Source: Bryum argenteum (taxonomy: Eukaryota; Streptophyta; Bryopsida; Bryales; Bryaceae). From it: 64,000 nucleotides of DNA. The stretch lies in NCBI GenBank assembly GCA_037043015.1, contig CM073321.1:33396101-33460100 (forward strand), written 5' to 3'. Both the position numbers and the translations under genes were made by a program. Each line of letters starts with the position of its first letter. Within the stretch, counting starts at the first letter, position 1. Shown one piece after another: positions 45,169 through 56,222 of the stretch. The notes beneath the pieces were generated by a model that was not told the DNA's origin, did no database searches, and saw only the letters and a list, made by a program, of their open reading frames with translations.

Positions 45169-46101
45169 TCATCCACTTTGTTGAGAGGGGCCACTTGACT
45201 TCCTCTCGGGTCCATCAGCCTCAATCCTTTCAACAATCTTGATGATGCCCGCCACATCCTCGGGAAGTTTTGGGAACTTGAACAAGGCATCCACCACCCA
45301 CTTTTGAAGCCCACCCAAAAAGATGCACTTCTTAGAGAACTCATCCATCTTGGGTGTGGCATTCATTTGGGCATTGAAGTCACGCACATAGGCCTTGAGA
45401 GACCCAGTGTGCCTCATTTGCACCAAGTTCATGCCTTCCCTCAACTCCTGATACTCTGGTGTGAAGCGTTCACTCAACAAGTCTTTGAAGCCACCCCAAG
45501 TCAAGTTTGCCACCAACTCCGGCTCTTGCTCCTTTTTGCTTGTCCACCATTGAAGAGCATGATCCTTGAGAAATGTCACCGCAATGGAAACTTTGTCCTC
45601 CTCATCCGGCTTTTGGACATCATAGTAGTTATCCATCTCAAGAAGGAATTCCTTCACCTTCCTTGCCTTACCAAGTCCCGAGAAGGTGCTTGGCATGTTT
45701 ACCTTAGCCAACTTTTTGGTGGAAGATGAAGGTCGGGACCCTTGCAACATGAGGTGTTCAATCAACCTCTCTTGGCGATCCCTTTCTTCCTTCCCACGCT
45801 TGAGCTCTTGATTCACGGAGTCCATGAACTCAAGCATTCTCATTTGGAAAGCCAATTGAGGATCTTGTTTTTCCACCCCTTGGGAAGACTCTAGGCGTCT
45901 CGACCTAGAGCGCTCCTCTTCACCCAAGGGCTCCTCTTGAAGTGACAATTCCATTTGCTCATTGCCCTCACTAGTGGCAACTTGCTCATTGGAGTCATGA
46001 GAATGAGCCTCACTTGTAGGATCGGGGTCTTTGTTCCCCCTCGTGCGTGGCCGCTTGGAAGCTCCAGGCTCATCACCCTCAATGGTCTTCTTCTTGCCCA
46101 T
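45169..46101 (-). CDS. gag: Gypsy-B copy 2 gag (matrix/capsid)
   Basis: A start at 46101 (MGKKKTIEGDE) is chosen because it lies about 35 bp after the primer site and matches the other copies; the frame is open further upstream into the LTR. Residues 1-75 are acidic and disordered, about 85-130 form a coiled-coil-like segment (VNQELKRGKEERDRQERLI), and 135-300 form the Retrotrans_gag core (EFLLEMDNYYDVQ, ALQWWTSKKEQEPEL, ERFTPEYQELREGMN, GGLQKWVVDALFKFP). It ends at TGA after SGPSQQSG. This is the only undamaged gag in the window. Confidence 0.9.
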   Translation of the reverse strand: MGKKKTIEGDEPGASKRPRTRGNKDPDPTSEAHSHDSNEQVATSEGNEQMELSLQEEPLGEEERSRSRRLESSQGVEKQDPQLAFQMRMLEFMDSVNQELKRGKEERDRQERLIEHLMLQGSRPSSSTKKLAKVNMPSTFSGLGKARKVKEFLLEMDNYYDVQKPDEEDKVSIAVTFLKDHALQWWTSKKEQEPELVANLTWGGFKDLLSERFTPEYQELREGMNLVQMRHTGSLKAYVRDFNAQMNATPKMDEFSKKCIFLGGLQKWVVDALFKFPKLPEDVAGIIKIVERIEADGPERKSSGPSQQSG

Positions 46102-46153
46102 TGCTCCCTCACAACTTTGCACTTGGGTACTAAAAGCCTGCTCTGATACCAAG

Positions 46154-47445
46154 TGTCGCAACCCTTGCTAGCTCACCTTAGCTTACACCAACTTTTTCCC
46201 AATTGTAGCAAGTGTCACGAGCGCTAACTCTGCACATCCCCCACATGCACAAAGTTAGCTCTCCATACCAACCACCAAGCTCACCGCTTGGTTATCAATC
46301 CCTCCTACTCATGCAACCGGGACTCAACCCCTTCGTAGGTAGCCAATGGTTAGGTGCGGACTTCCACTTATGTCCAAGGCCCAACTTGGTGGCACTCCCA
46401 TACCACGCGGCCTAACCGCACTTGGTGGTGTCTCCTCACCACCGCCCATGACCACCATGGTGACCCAAGGCCACCAAGTAATCACAACGCCGGCGGTGAG
46501 ACACCACCCCACATCGGTAGCACTCATGGTCCTCATTTTGCCTATATGAGTCCCCGTGGTGAAGCCCCAACACTAGCTCCCCCACCGGGACTCACCTTGT
46601 CCTTATGAGCCACCGTGGTGAAGCCCCAACACTAGCTCCACCCACCGTGCCTCATTTTGCACTTTGAGTCCCCGTGGTGGAGCCCCAACACTAGCTCCAC
46701 CCATTGGGACTCACCTTGGCTTGGGAGTCCCCATGGTGAGGCCCCAACACTAGCCACACCACTCGGGACTCCCACCTTGGACACCACCAAGGCACCATGG
46801 GAGTGGGGAGGAGACCAGCCCTCCCCATAGTATACTCTGTGGGATTCGGCAGCCCCTGGTCCTAGGTGAAGGGCTGGACCCTCACACCTCTAAAGTTTGG
46901 AAGACCACCCAATCTCCCAATGCCTTAGCCGCTGGAAGGCCCCGGAGACTTCCCGAACCTTCCAGGGCTCGTATCTACCTCGTCCCGCATCCAAACGCGA
47001 CGAGCGACCACTCTATCGACATCTACTCGTCAAGTAGATGCCGATAGACACCTTACTTGCCTCATTCCGACAAGTATTGAGGGAGTTATGCCCCTCTGAA
47101 GATTCGGGAGTCCCGGGCCAGCTTCCCAGTCCAGCACTGTCCCTGGACAGCACTCCCTTTAGTCCCACAATCTTCCAACTCCCATAACTTTTAGCTCACA
47201 CCTCCAACTGAGGTGCTCCTTAGCATCCCGGAATCGTGGCAACATGAGCTTCCATAATCTCATGTCCATTCCGTCGTGGCTCCTAGTCTCCGTGGGTGAG
47301 AGGCGTCTCCAACGCCCGGGGTCCTCTCCCACACTAGGCCCACTTAGGTTCCCTTCACCTTGGCACCCCAAGGCCCGGGCGTCACTCCGGTGTCCCCCTT
47401 GGGCCCTTGGTGTTGCGGGCACTCCTCAAGGAGAGGTGCGCGACA
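46154..47445 (-). repeat. Gypsy-B 5' LTR (copy 2)
   Basis: 1292 bp, bounded on the left by the reversed primer site CCTGCTCTGATACCAAG (46137-46153) and on the right by TSD AAATC. Confidence 0.9.
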
Positions 47446-48642
47446 AAATCGGGGAGTATGACCAAATTGCCGGCAATTTGTGCACCAAAGGTTAGACGGG
47501 TGTACCCCGGTCTCACTTTCCGGTGGTGGTGCATTCATGCTCTTAGCATTAATGGCCATGGTCAATTGGTCCCCTAGAGACTTGATGGGGTTCATCATAT
47601 CCACCTTAAGATCATCATTGGCCTTTTTAAACCGTTCCTCTAATTCCGCCAACCGGTCCACCTTAGGAGGTTCCGGTTGAGGGTGCCATTGAAGTTGAGG
47701 AGCCGGTGGCCTTGAATCAAGGGGGTTGGGTTGAACATAACCGGAGGTATATGGTGCCATAGGCCTAGATGGCTCCCCCGGGGTTAGACCCTCCCTATGA
47801 GGAGGTTCGTAGTGAGTGGGGATAAATGAAGGAACCGGGGCCACCGATTGGGCCCACATTCGGTTATTCTCCTTCTCTATGCTCTCAACTCGGCGGGCAG
47901 CGGCTTGGGCATCACCCACCGTTCGGGGCATGGAGTTCAACACATCCCGGATTGTGGATTGTTTGTTGAATCCTTGGATGAAGTAATACCGGATGGTGTC
48001 ATCGATCAAGTGGTTGCCCACGAACCTTGTTACCACCGTATTAAACCGGCGTATATACTCCGTGATTCCCTCGGTGGGCCCTTGCCTTATCTCCGTGAGA
48101 GCCACCAAGGCATTTTGTTGCCCGGTCTCGGGCCTAAATTGCCTTAAAAAAGCCGTTTGTATGGTTGGCCAATCTACAAACGTTCGGGCGTGTGGCGGTA
48201 CCACTCATATGCCACCCTCTAAGGTAGTGGAAAACCAAACCAACCAATAGTCTTCTTCGGGAATGACATTGGTCACGAGGGTTTCAATATACCTCTCAAT
48301 ATGATTGGAGGGGTCCTCGTGAGCCATCCCGGAGAACTTCGGAAGGTTCATGGGCATGCCCCGTGGCGCTAACCCCACGGGCATCACTATTGGAAGCTCT
48401 CGCGGGGCCATCATTGCATCCGCCGGGTCAGGAGCAACCGGGGGTATCGGGGCGCCCGGGTTGAATGGTTGCGCCATGAGAATAGGACCAACTGGGACCA
48501 CCGGAACCGAGGAGTTTTCTACCTCTGAAGTCCCACCTTCCAAATCCTTAAGTTGGACTCCTACTAATTGACTAAATCTACTTTGCGTGCCCTTGTGTGA
48601 TGGTAATTCACGGTACGATCTTCCCAATCGGAGTGTTACCAT
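47446..48642 (-). pseudogene. gag: Gypsy-C gag
   Basis: A Pro-rich N-terminus leads to MPMNLPKFSGMAHEDPSNHI, the start of the Retrotrans_gag domain. An in-frame TGA at 48205-48207 and a local frame slip obscure the usual A-Y-E-W-Y block. The domain then continues FVDWPTIQTAFLRQFRPE, LTEIRQGPTEGITEYIRRF and LIDDTIRYYFIQGF. A coiled-coil-like LAELEERFKKANDDL precedes the first knuckle CTNCRQFGHTPRF, cut after Phe by the nested Gypsy-B; the missing Cys is the first codon at 39379 downward. Confidence 0.85.
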
Positions 48643-50885
48643 TGGCGATTGCTCCTTTGGTCGTCATTGAATTTTGACTACCGGAGAAATTTATGCTAAT
48701 GTCACCCTATCAATGGGAAATTCAACGTAGGTAAATGAGAAACTTAGGGGATCAAACCACACTACTACCTAGTAGGTGGAAAACCCGATCCTCGTTGGGC
48801 TAAGCTAATCGATAGGTCCCCTTAATGGGCCGCGAAGACAACTCCAAGTGTTACTTCCTAACTTGCTTAGGTAAATGAGATGACACGATAAATGTAACCG
48901 GTAATGGGCATGGTAAAAGATCACAATTGATAACCATTTGACCCGTAGGAAATCCCTTCCAAGAGTGCCCAAATAAGAGGGGAAGAGATCGGCAGCCTTG
49001 TACCCCTCCCGGCTATGGGCCGGATCTCCCCTAGGTCACCGTGCACGTACTGCCGAAGCGGGGGAAGGCCGAAGCCTTTAGCCCACGGTGCCCTCAAATT
49101 TGGTAAGCACGGAGAGGAAAGGTGATCATTGATACCGGGTTGTGCACCCCGGCACCACGTCGGGCTTAAGCCACACACCCTTTCCCTTCCACTCACACTC
49201 CTCCCATGGGCGAGGAGTGAAGGTAATGGATAAAATTGGTTTGTACCATGCCAATGTCCCAAGTACCTTGTCGGTCCCACAATTACCAAGTCCCCTAAAT
49301 TCCTTAACCCTTAGTCTAATTGGTATGAATTAAGAGGCCCAAGAAACACCGCAAACTTACTAAGCTAGATTCGACCTAAATCAAGCAACCGGGACCTCTA
49401 AGGACCCTAAAAAGACCAAGGAAAAACCATGGCAGCATACGAAGACTTCCAATTTAGGCTTGGTGAATTTTAACACAAGTTTCTTAATACAAGTGTAAAC
49501 GGATGGTCCTCCGCCCCTTACTGTGATGGTGCACGTCTCGGGAGTGGTAACCACTCAAGAACCCCGTGCCGGTTCTTGAATGGGCGGCATCACCCGGTCC
49601 ACTCCCAATTTACCGATTGAGCTTCCGGACCCACGAGAGGGTTACAAAAATTTTAAACGATTAAGTGAAAACAAAAGGTTGGACCACAAAAGTCTCGATG
49701 GACGGGTGAAGGGCAACCTGTGGGTTCAACCTGCAAAAACAAACTCTCAAAACCGTTGGGGCATCACTGCCAACGGTCTCGATTGCAAACAATAAAAATG
49801 GTCCCGCCGGCGATTAACCCGACCTCACCATATACAAAAGCCTATGGAAAGAAATAGCCACTACACACGAATAGAAGTCACCGAACAATGGTGAACTTCT
49901 ATTTTCGGTTGGAAAATTGACAACCTAAACACGAGTGAATCCTCACCCGAATGGTGAGAACAATTCACTTTCGCCCCCGAGGGGGCTACGCCGGTGTCCC
50001 TTCCTACTAGGGTTGGGCACGAAGTGTTAAAAACACTCACCGGGCGCCTTGTGAGAGATGGCAGATTACTATAAATAGTAATCTGCCCTCAATCTCCCAA
50101 GACTACAATAGGCAAGGGGGAGACCCCCCTTGACGCTCAATATTTGAGCGGTAATACAAGCCAACCCCAAAAAAACTCCCTTTGTACAAAAATTCAAAAA
50201 CGCCCACAATTTACAACACAAGTGGGTTAGGCCAAATGGCCAACAACCCCACTTCGTGTCCGGATCAGCCGGCTCACTAAGTTACCCGCCCCCCACAAAA
50301 TTCAACAACAAAAATCACAAAAACCTCGTCCGGTCTTGGCTGCAACCCACACAAGATTAAAACAAAGTAAGACGAGGCAAAAAACACGGTTTTAATAAAA
50401 ACCCATGGAAGAACCAATGCCTCCACAGATTACTAAAAATAGTAATATGGTCCTTTGCTCCCTAAGCACACCTTCACAATCACTTCCACAACATTAATGC
50501 ATATAAGGAGTTATGCCACAAGGTGAGAAATAAATATCAATCAATGAATTCAAAAGCACACTCTCCTCTAGCTTAAGCAAGAAAACTTTGATAAATTCAA
50601 AACAAGCTCCCTTCAAACTTAAGCAAGAAGATCCAATCAAATCAAAGGCAAGCACCAACCCAAGCATAGATCAACCCAAGGACAATGAAGCTTGAACCCC
50701 CTTGGAATTTACAGCTTACTATAAATAGTAATCTGCTCCAAAATTCCCCCTTGAATTCCTCCACCAAAATCAATCACAAGTAAGATCAATGCCAATCACC
50801 TAATCAAACCCACCTAGACTTACACAATTTAGAAGAAGGTCAACTAAGCAATTAAAAACAAACACAATCAATGCAAAACCACCAC
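48643..50885 (-). other. Gypsy-C leader (5' untranslated region)
   Basis: About 2.2 kb between primer site and gag. No protein-family signal is seen in either strand. It contains three dispersed copies of a palindrome around CTATAAATAG (50061-50086, 50426-50449, 50712-50737). Long leaders are common in non-chromoviral plant gypsy elements. Confidence 0.6.
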
Positions 50886-50903
50886 CTCCCGGCAGACGCA
50901 CCA
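50886..50903 (-). promoter_or_regulatory. Gypsy-C primer-binding site, tRNA-Gly type
   Basis: The + strand reads CTCCCGGCAGACGCACCA, with four bases between it and the LTR end at 50908. Including the CCA, this equals the 3' end I recall for plant tRNA-Gly(UCC), so the element strand TGGTGCGTCTGCCGGGAG would anneal to it over 18 nt. It differs from the iMet site of Gypsy-A and Gypsy-B. The assignment rests on a recalled tRNA sequence. Confidence 0.7.
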
Positions 50904-50907
50904 ATTA

Positions 50908-52886
50908 TGTGAGGTTAAATCCCGGTGTTCCGGTTTCTAACTCACAAGTGGGCCGTGGGGGTGGGTGCAAACAAAACAATCTTCCAAGCAATGGACAACC
51001 TAGCAACACTTAGCAAATCTTCTCAACATATCCTATGAAGTTCGGAGTTAAATTGGGCAGCGCTTCCGCACTGCCCTTACTCGTGGTGCACACCAACTAA
51101 TCGAAACAGCATTTCAGCAAGGCAGATTCATTCAACAAAAAAACCATCACTCAATTATAAGGCAACACCATTCAAAAAGAAAAGAACAAAAGAAAGAAGA
51201 AAAAACAAAAGAAACAAACAATCAATTTTTTGGGCAAGAGTTTGCCGTTTTTTTAGGCACAAGGTTCATAAACCCTACAAGCACTTCAACAACCAACCAG
51301 GAATAACCAAAAACAAGAAAAAAAGAGAGAGGGCTTCCTCTCTAATGCCACCACAATGCGCCCTCCGTATTATCACGGAGGGGACGGGGTTTTAGCAAAA
51401 CCGCCGCTCGATCTTGATCTCCACGCCCGATCGGCGTAAATGGTTGGTGTTATCGGTCGGTCACGGTGGTGGCTGCCGACCCAAGCTCCGGTGGTATCCC
51501 GCTCCGATCTTTGTCGACTCGCACCGCAGTCTTTGTCTCTTCTCTCCGCGGATCCTCAAGCTGCCGTTCAGCGCCTCCGTCGCTCGAGAACGATCTGCTC
51601 CTCGAACTTCCGCTGCCTCGTTCGCTCTCCGAGAGCGTCTTGCTCCTCGAACTTTGAATTCTTGGGCTCCGTCGGTGCGGGATGGGCCGCGACCTTGCGC
51701 CTCCCTAGCGACCGCTCCTCCACCTTCCCATCCGATGAATCCGCTCTCACCAGCCAGCCCAATTGGCTCCGTTCATCGTTAGGATCTTGTCGCCTGGGAA
51801 AGCGGATCCACTACCCCAAATTCGCCCAACCTCGAGAGAAATGGGAGTTGGGTCAAGGTGCTCATGGGTGATTGCAAGATCCCGATCACGCGGGGGAGTG
51901 CGTGGAAAATGCGAGTGCCGCCCTACCGATCTCGTCGTGATCGATCTTTGCTCATTGTTGCTAAACCGACGCGTCGGTCAGGTTTGCCGGGTTGGGCTGC
52001 CGCCTTCACGCAGTCCGCGACGGCCGGATCGGCTGCCTGCTCCGACGCGGTGCTCCCAGCGCTGTCCGCTCCACGTGCAGCTCGAAGCCAAGTTCGTCGT
52101 CCTCGCCACCATCGGCCGATCGCGCTTCTGCGGTGCTGGAGCTTCCGCTTGCGGCTGCTCCCTCGTGTCGACGTTTTCGGCGCTCTTCCGAACTCCAACT
52201 GGTCCTCCGTCGCTAAATCTGGCTCCTCTCCAGATAGCCCTCGGCTCTCCCACCATGCACACTTCCACCCAAACAACACACTGAACTCCCACCCAAAAAA
52301 CTCTAACCCTAAAACAATTCTAAACCTCAACCAGATTTATCGTCCCAACACAATCAAACACCAATCCCTAAATCCATACAAAAATCATGAAAACCAAGCA
52401 ACAACCAAAAACTCGTCTAACGGCTCCTCCTCCGACTCTCCTCCCCTCCCTGGCTGATCCAGAGAGGTTGAAGCAAAAAGCTTCATCCGTCCAATTGGGC
52501 GGATTTCATCCGTCCAGTTGGACGGACTTCCATCCATCGTTTTTTCTAACCAATTAGGCAAGATAAAGGCACCACACTTCATATAGGGGTTTTATAGAAG
52601 GTAAGGGCGAAATGGGGCAACCCGGCCCTTACTTAGGAATACATAATCGCTAAAACATACTAAAAACTCGCCATTTAATATATTGGCGTTCATCAAAAAT
52701 ACCAATTTGATATGAATTAGAGCAAGAACGGGCCGCTTGTGCCAAAACCTCATTGAGACCACGGGTATTCCGTGAATCCATGAAATGAGCTAAAAAGTCT
52801 AATTAATCCATGAAAACCTAACAATTACGCACTAAACCTTGCGGGGAGTGTATTCCCGCTAGAGTGAACCGTTTCGCGGGTTCACA
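50908..52886 (-). repeat. Gypsy-C 5' LTR
   Basis: 1979 bp with the same ends as 32495-34465. It is followed on the right by target duplication GGCGC (52887-52891). Confidence 0.9.
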
Positions 52887-53442
52887 GGCGCCGCTTGCGG
52901 GCGTGTGCCTACCCGAAATAGTCTGGCCACGTGTCTGTTTCCAGATCTGAATCTGGAGATCTAGATCTGGATCTCGATCGGGATCGTGGATCTAAATCTG
53001 AATCTGAGATTGAAATCGACTAGTTTTGCGGAATGGAAGTATGAGAGCTGCTATTAACCGTCTCTGTGTGGGGGTTTGTTATTTGCTCCTTGGGCAGTGC
53101 GAAACCTCTTCCACGGACGATTTTTGTGTGCAGATTCTCGGTTCCCGCTGCGTCACCAGTTCCCACGACAGTGTCGTCGGTTAGGGTTTGGAGACTAGTT
53201 TGGATTTCATTGCGACATTTAGGTCGACGGTGTTCATGAACATCGCTAGGCAATGAAGATCGGTTAGGGCCGTGTGTGCCTAATCTGTGACCGTGCTACC
53301 GCCGGGTGTGATGCGTACAGATTGTCTACGTGCAAGACTGCCGCGCGATTTAGCTTAGGCGAGCACCACGGAGTTAGGTACCCGGATACAAGATCGATCG
53401 TGAGACATAGAAACAAAGTAGGACTGTAGCATGGTCGCCAAA
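52887..53442. other. Non-coding flank with GATCT-rich simple repeat
   Basis: 52944-53010 is a degenerate simple repeat of ATCTGRATCTGG/GATCT units. The rest has no coding signal. It continues the pre-insertion sequence that precedes Gypsy-C at 32494. Confidence 0.5.
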
Positions 53443-54052
53443 TGTTAAGGGCTGTTTCTACAGACAACTCCGAACGGTTTTTACTAGGAAACTCGACTAG
53501 GCAATTACGACAGGTCCTGTCGAAAGTAGCTTGACCGTACTGTCGAGTAGATTCTATCTCATTGGGCACCTAGAGAGACTCAGCAAAGTAGAACTCTAGT
53601 CGATGGAGGAGACAAGTTGAGTGTTGCCCCTATCGAGTACCTCATTCACTCGTAACCTCGTATTACTGCGATGACTGAATTCGACCAGACTCATTCGATG
53701 CAAAACGAAGTCGACCACAGATGCAAATCAAAACACAAGAGGCGTCTGCTTGAGAGAAGGAGTAAAAACATAATATGAAAAGAAGAGCAACACCCCTCTA
53801 CTCGAGAAGGGGGTACATATAGTCCTAGGTCTGACACTGTGTCAGACCTAGTCGGCTTGATCTGGTCAGGTCGACTCTGTCAGTCGACTTGCAGTGTCGG
53901 TTGACTGGTCGGCTGCCTAGGTCGGGTATCAACTGCCTATTTCTCCAACTCCTTCCCAAATATCAACCGGATATCGACAGAATCCACTATCAACTGGGTG
54001 TCAAGTAGCCAAACTTAACCTAAGGGAATATTCGGAGATTATTCGGCTAACA
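53443..54052 (+). repeat. Putative solo LTR (unassigned family)
   Basis: 610 bp with inverted termini TGTTA...TAACA, flanked by CCAAA (53438-53442) and ACAAA (54053-54057), a one-mismatch 5-bp duplication. Inside are many GTCGA/TCGAC motifs and a perfect hairpin (53825-53851). No internal retrotransposon sequence adjoins it and no second copy is in the window, so it is a candidate based on termini only. Its orientation cannot be determined. Confidence 0.45.
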
Positions 54053-54129
54053 ACAAAGACTCCCAACCATGTAGTGACACCACTAGACTAGGTCAATGAG
54101 GAGCATCTGAATGAGTCCCTGGCCGTAAG

Positions 54130-54892
54130 GATTGCGCATCCAAGTGTTATTTGTTTTATCGCCATTCATTCCAGTAATTACCAAGGCTGTACGTAGTGGT
54201 CGAATGGTGGGACAATTCGAGAGATGTTGGCTCTTGATGCACGGTATGGAGATGATGTTTGTGAACATTCCGCACTCACACATCACTCCGATGATGAGCT
54301 TACCCGAGTTTGGCAGTTGGTTTGGTTTTGCAAAATACATACTGAGCTAGCGTGGGCTCTAGTGCATATCATGAGTGAGGTCCTCAAGAGGAACTACCTC
54401 CACAATGATGTGTCACTAGACAACATACTTCTTCACTCCCTCAAGATGAATCACAAGTGTATATTGGTGTATGCAATTGGAGGTTAACCACGAGCATGGA
54501 TTATCAAATGAGGTCCTTGTACACGTTCACAAAACCCGAAGATAGAATCAATACTCTACGAGCACGGTATTGAGTGGATCCTGGGGTGCGTACTTGTACA
54601 AAGAGAGTAATGACACTGTCATTATTTTCTTCTTTGATAGAGCTTCGGAGGAGTTTGCTACGGCACGGATAGCACAACGAATTCTCAAGAAGACCATGTC
54701 CATGGCCTACGAGAATTGGCAACATACAACAGGGCTTGACTGGTGGTCAAATCAAGACCTTGCAAATGCTTTTGACCAATACTTAGAGATAGTGGGAGAC
54801 AAAGGGTTTACGTTGACCCACGTTGTCAACCGGTTCATGGAATCACACCATTGGCCGGTGCCTAATGAACATTTTCGAACCAAGTACGAATA
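54130..54892 (+). pseudogene. Protein-kinase-like pseudogene
   Basis: 54206-54480 encodes a segment ending WALVHIMSEVLKRNYLHNDVSLDNILLH, which fits a kinase catalytic loop (H-x-D-x-x-x-x-N: HND...DN). Downstream, in a shifted frame, VYIGVCNWRLTTSMDY stands where DFG/DWG is expected, with D to N and G to R. The later frame 54570-54890 (IAQRILKKTMSMAYENWQH, DLANAFDQYLEIVGDKGFT) may be the C-lobe. No Gly-loop or VAIK-type lysine is recognisable upstream, and stops lie at about 54195, 54486 and 54571. It is a broken gene or pseudokinase; the substrate is unknown. Confidence 0.5.
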
Positions 54893-55597
54893 GTAAATGA
54901 GTATTGCTCACCTGTTGTAGTTCTTGCGGCTTTATTAGCTTTTTAGATTGTTTATCAAAGTCCTAATGTAGATGTAGCCAATTTTTTGGAGTGAAATGTA
55001 TTACATGCCTTTTATATGTAGGCACTTCAAGTACATTCTTGTATTTATATACCTTATGCATTAATTAAGTATATATGGACTTTGACGTGATTTATGGACT
55101 GGGAATGGTGTTTAGGGGTCGGGAGATAGGTCCATCATCAACACAAAAGATGACAAAAGAATTAATTGCATACGAAATGAACATGAAAAATACAAAATAC
55201 ACAAAGAAAAACGGAATGTCATTGTCTACGTACTGATTTTGTTTACAGCATCCTCCGATGATAATTTTGTAATAGTAGTATATAATCTATAGGAATGTTG
55301 ATTGAATGAGATGAGCAAAGCCTGTGAAACAATAGACAATCCGAGGGAATTCAACAAAAGTGATAACCTCAATAGACCCGGGCGAGTAATTATCAATTGG
55401 AATTTTGAACGACTCTGTGAATTCAACCCAACGTGGAATTGAAGGGCAATGATCTATACATGTTCAGAAGATTGATTTCTCGAATACATCCATGTAATGG
55501 AAGAAGTATGGATGGGGAGATCCACTGATTCAACCCTTGACGGCAATGTGGTTGTCAAAGGATTGCGAAGATCTTCAATTCAATCTACTCTTGTACA
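54893..55597. other. Non-coding AT-rich spacer
   Basis: No gene, repeat or RNA signal is recognised between the kinase-like pseudogene and the FCP1-like fragment. Confidence 0.5.
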
Positions 55598-56222
55598 CTA
55601 CGATTGCTGTCTAAGCTCGCAGAAGCCGGCGACGAAACTTTCCATCCATCTGAAACTTGGCGTGAAACTGGCTAACACTTTCATAAGAACAAAGAGGCAA
55701 TATGAAGGGCAACAACGTCGTCGAGATATTAGAGATAATGTTCCGAGAATTAGAAAAGTCCATCTCCCCCTTCCAAGATTTCGAGTAACAGCACAAATCA
55801 CCATTCCGCCTATTCCTCCATTGGCAGTCATCAACTATTAGTATACAATTGGGACGGCAAACTCTCCAAGTTGGGTGATCTTTCGTTAAGCGGAACATAA
55901 GTTTTTGGCAGTAAGGGTACCAGTCCGGATTGTGGCACTTATTCCGTCCATAGACAAATAATTGCTTCGTTCAAATGTTGTGGGGAAGTAAATAGTCAAT
56001 AACAAGACGTAGTTGATCTATAGGCATAGAAGACCAGATGCCAACATGAAAGTGCTTAAGGGGAATCCGAAAGAAAGAATGCAGCCCGGGCCGTCGACGG
56101 ATTCTCTTTAAGTCGAAGTGAGTTGGGTTACTTCTTCCGTAATCCTCGAAGCAAAGGACACCATTGACTAAGAACACAATCACATTGTGCATAAATACGA
56201 CACATTCAGAGAATGTTAGCAA
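55598..56222 (-). pseudogene. FCP1/NLI-like HAD phosphatase domain fragment
   Basis: The reading is continuous apart from one TGA at 55971-55973. VFLVNGVLCFEDYG stands at HAD motif I (DxDGT), RRRPGLHSFF and HVGIWSSM at motif II (the I-W-T/S-S block typical of NLI-interacting-factor phosphatases), and CILIVDDCQWRNRRNG at motif IV (VDDS..N). The nucleophile aspartates of motif I are replaced (LVNG), so activity is unlikely. After about 55790 the frame runs into Ser-rich sequence. No start or splice sites are clear. It parallels the FCP1-like 3' end of the neighbouring locus. Confidence 0.5.

Larger units (their letters stand above)
39380..47450 (-). mobile_element. Gypsy-B copy 2, complete, reversed, nested in Gypsy-C
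   Basis: LTRs lie at 39385-40678 and 46154-47445 and the 5-bp target duplications AAATC at 39380-39384 and 47446-47450. The LTRs differ at roughly ten places by eye, mostly homopolymer-length differences, so the insertion is young. It interrupts Gypsy-C between Phe and Cys of its first zinc knuckle. Unlike copy 1 it lacks the inverted LTR and its gag is open. Remaining lesions are a UGA after capsid, a one-base loss at the protease site and a one-base loss in the integrase zinc domain. Confidence 0.95.
32495..52886 (-). mobile_element. Gypsy-C, complete non-chromoviral Ty3/gypsy element, reversed
   Basis: LTRs lie at 32495-34465 and 50908-52886, both with TG..CA ends, flanked by the perfect 5-bp duplication GGCGC. 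Own length is about 12.3 kb without the nested Gypsy-B. The order on the - strand is 5' LTR, tRNA-Gly-type primer site, a 2.2-kb leader, gag, zinc knuckles, protease, RT, RNase H, integrase, 3' LTR. No chromodomain follows the integrase. The FIDD/YSGYNQV RT and long protease-side spacer place it with non-chromoviral plant gypsy lineages (Tat/Athila or bryophyte-type); the exact lineage is inference. Confidence 0.9.

Noticed and set aside
52944-53010. Clustered transcription-factor sites (GATCT repeats)
   Set aside because: Better explained as a degenerate simple-sequence tract; nothing ties it to a promoter.
53264-53569. Open frame of about 100 codons on the - strand
   Set aside because: It spans the proposed solo-LTR border, has no family resemblance and has ordinary random composition.
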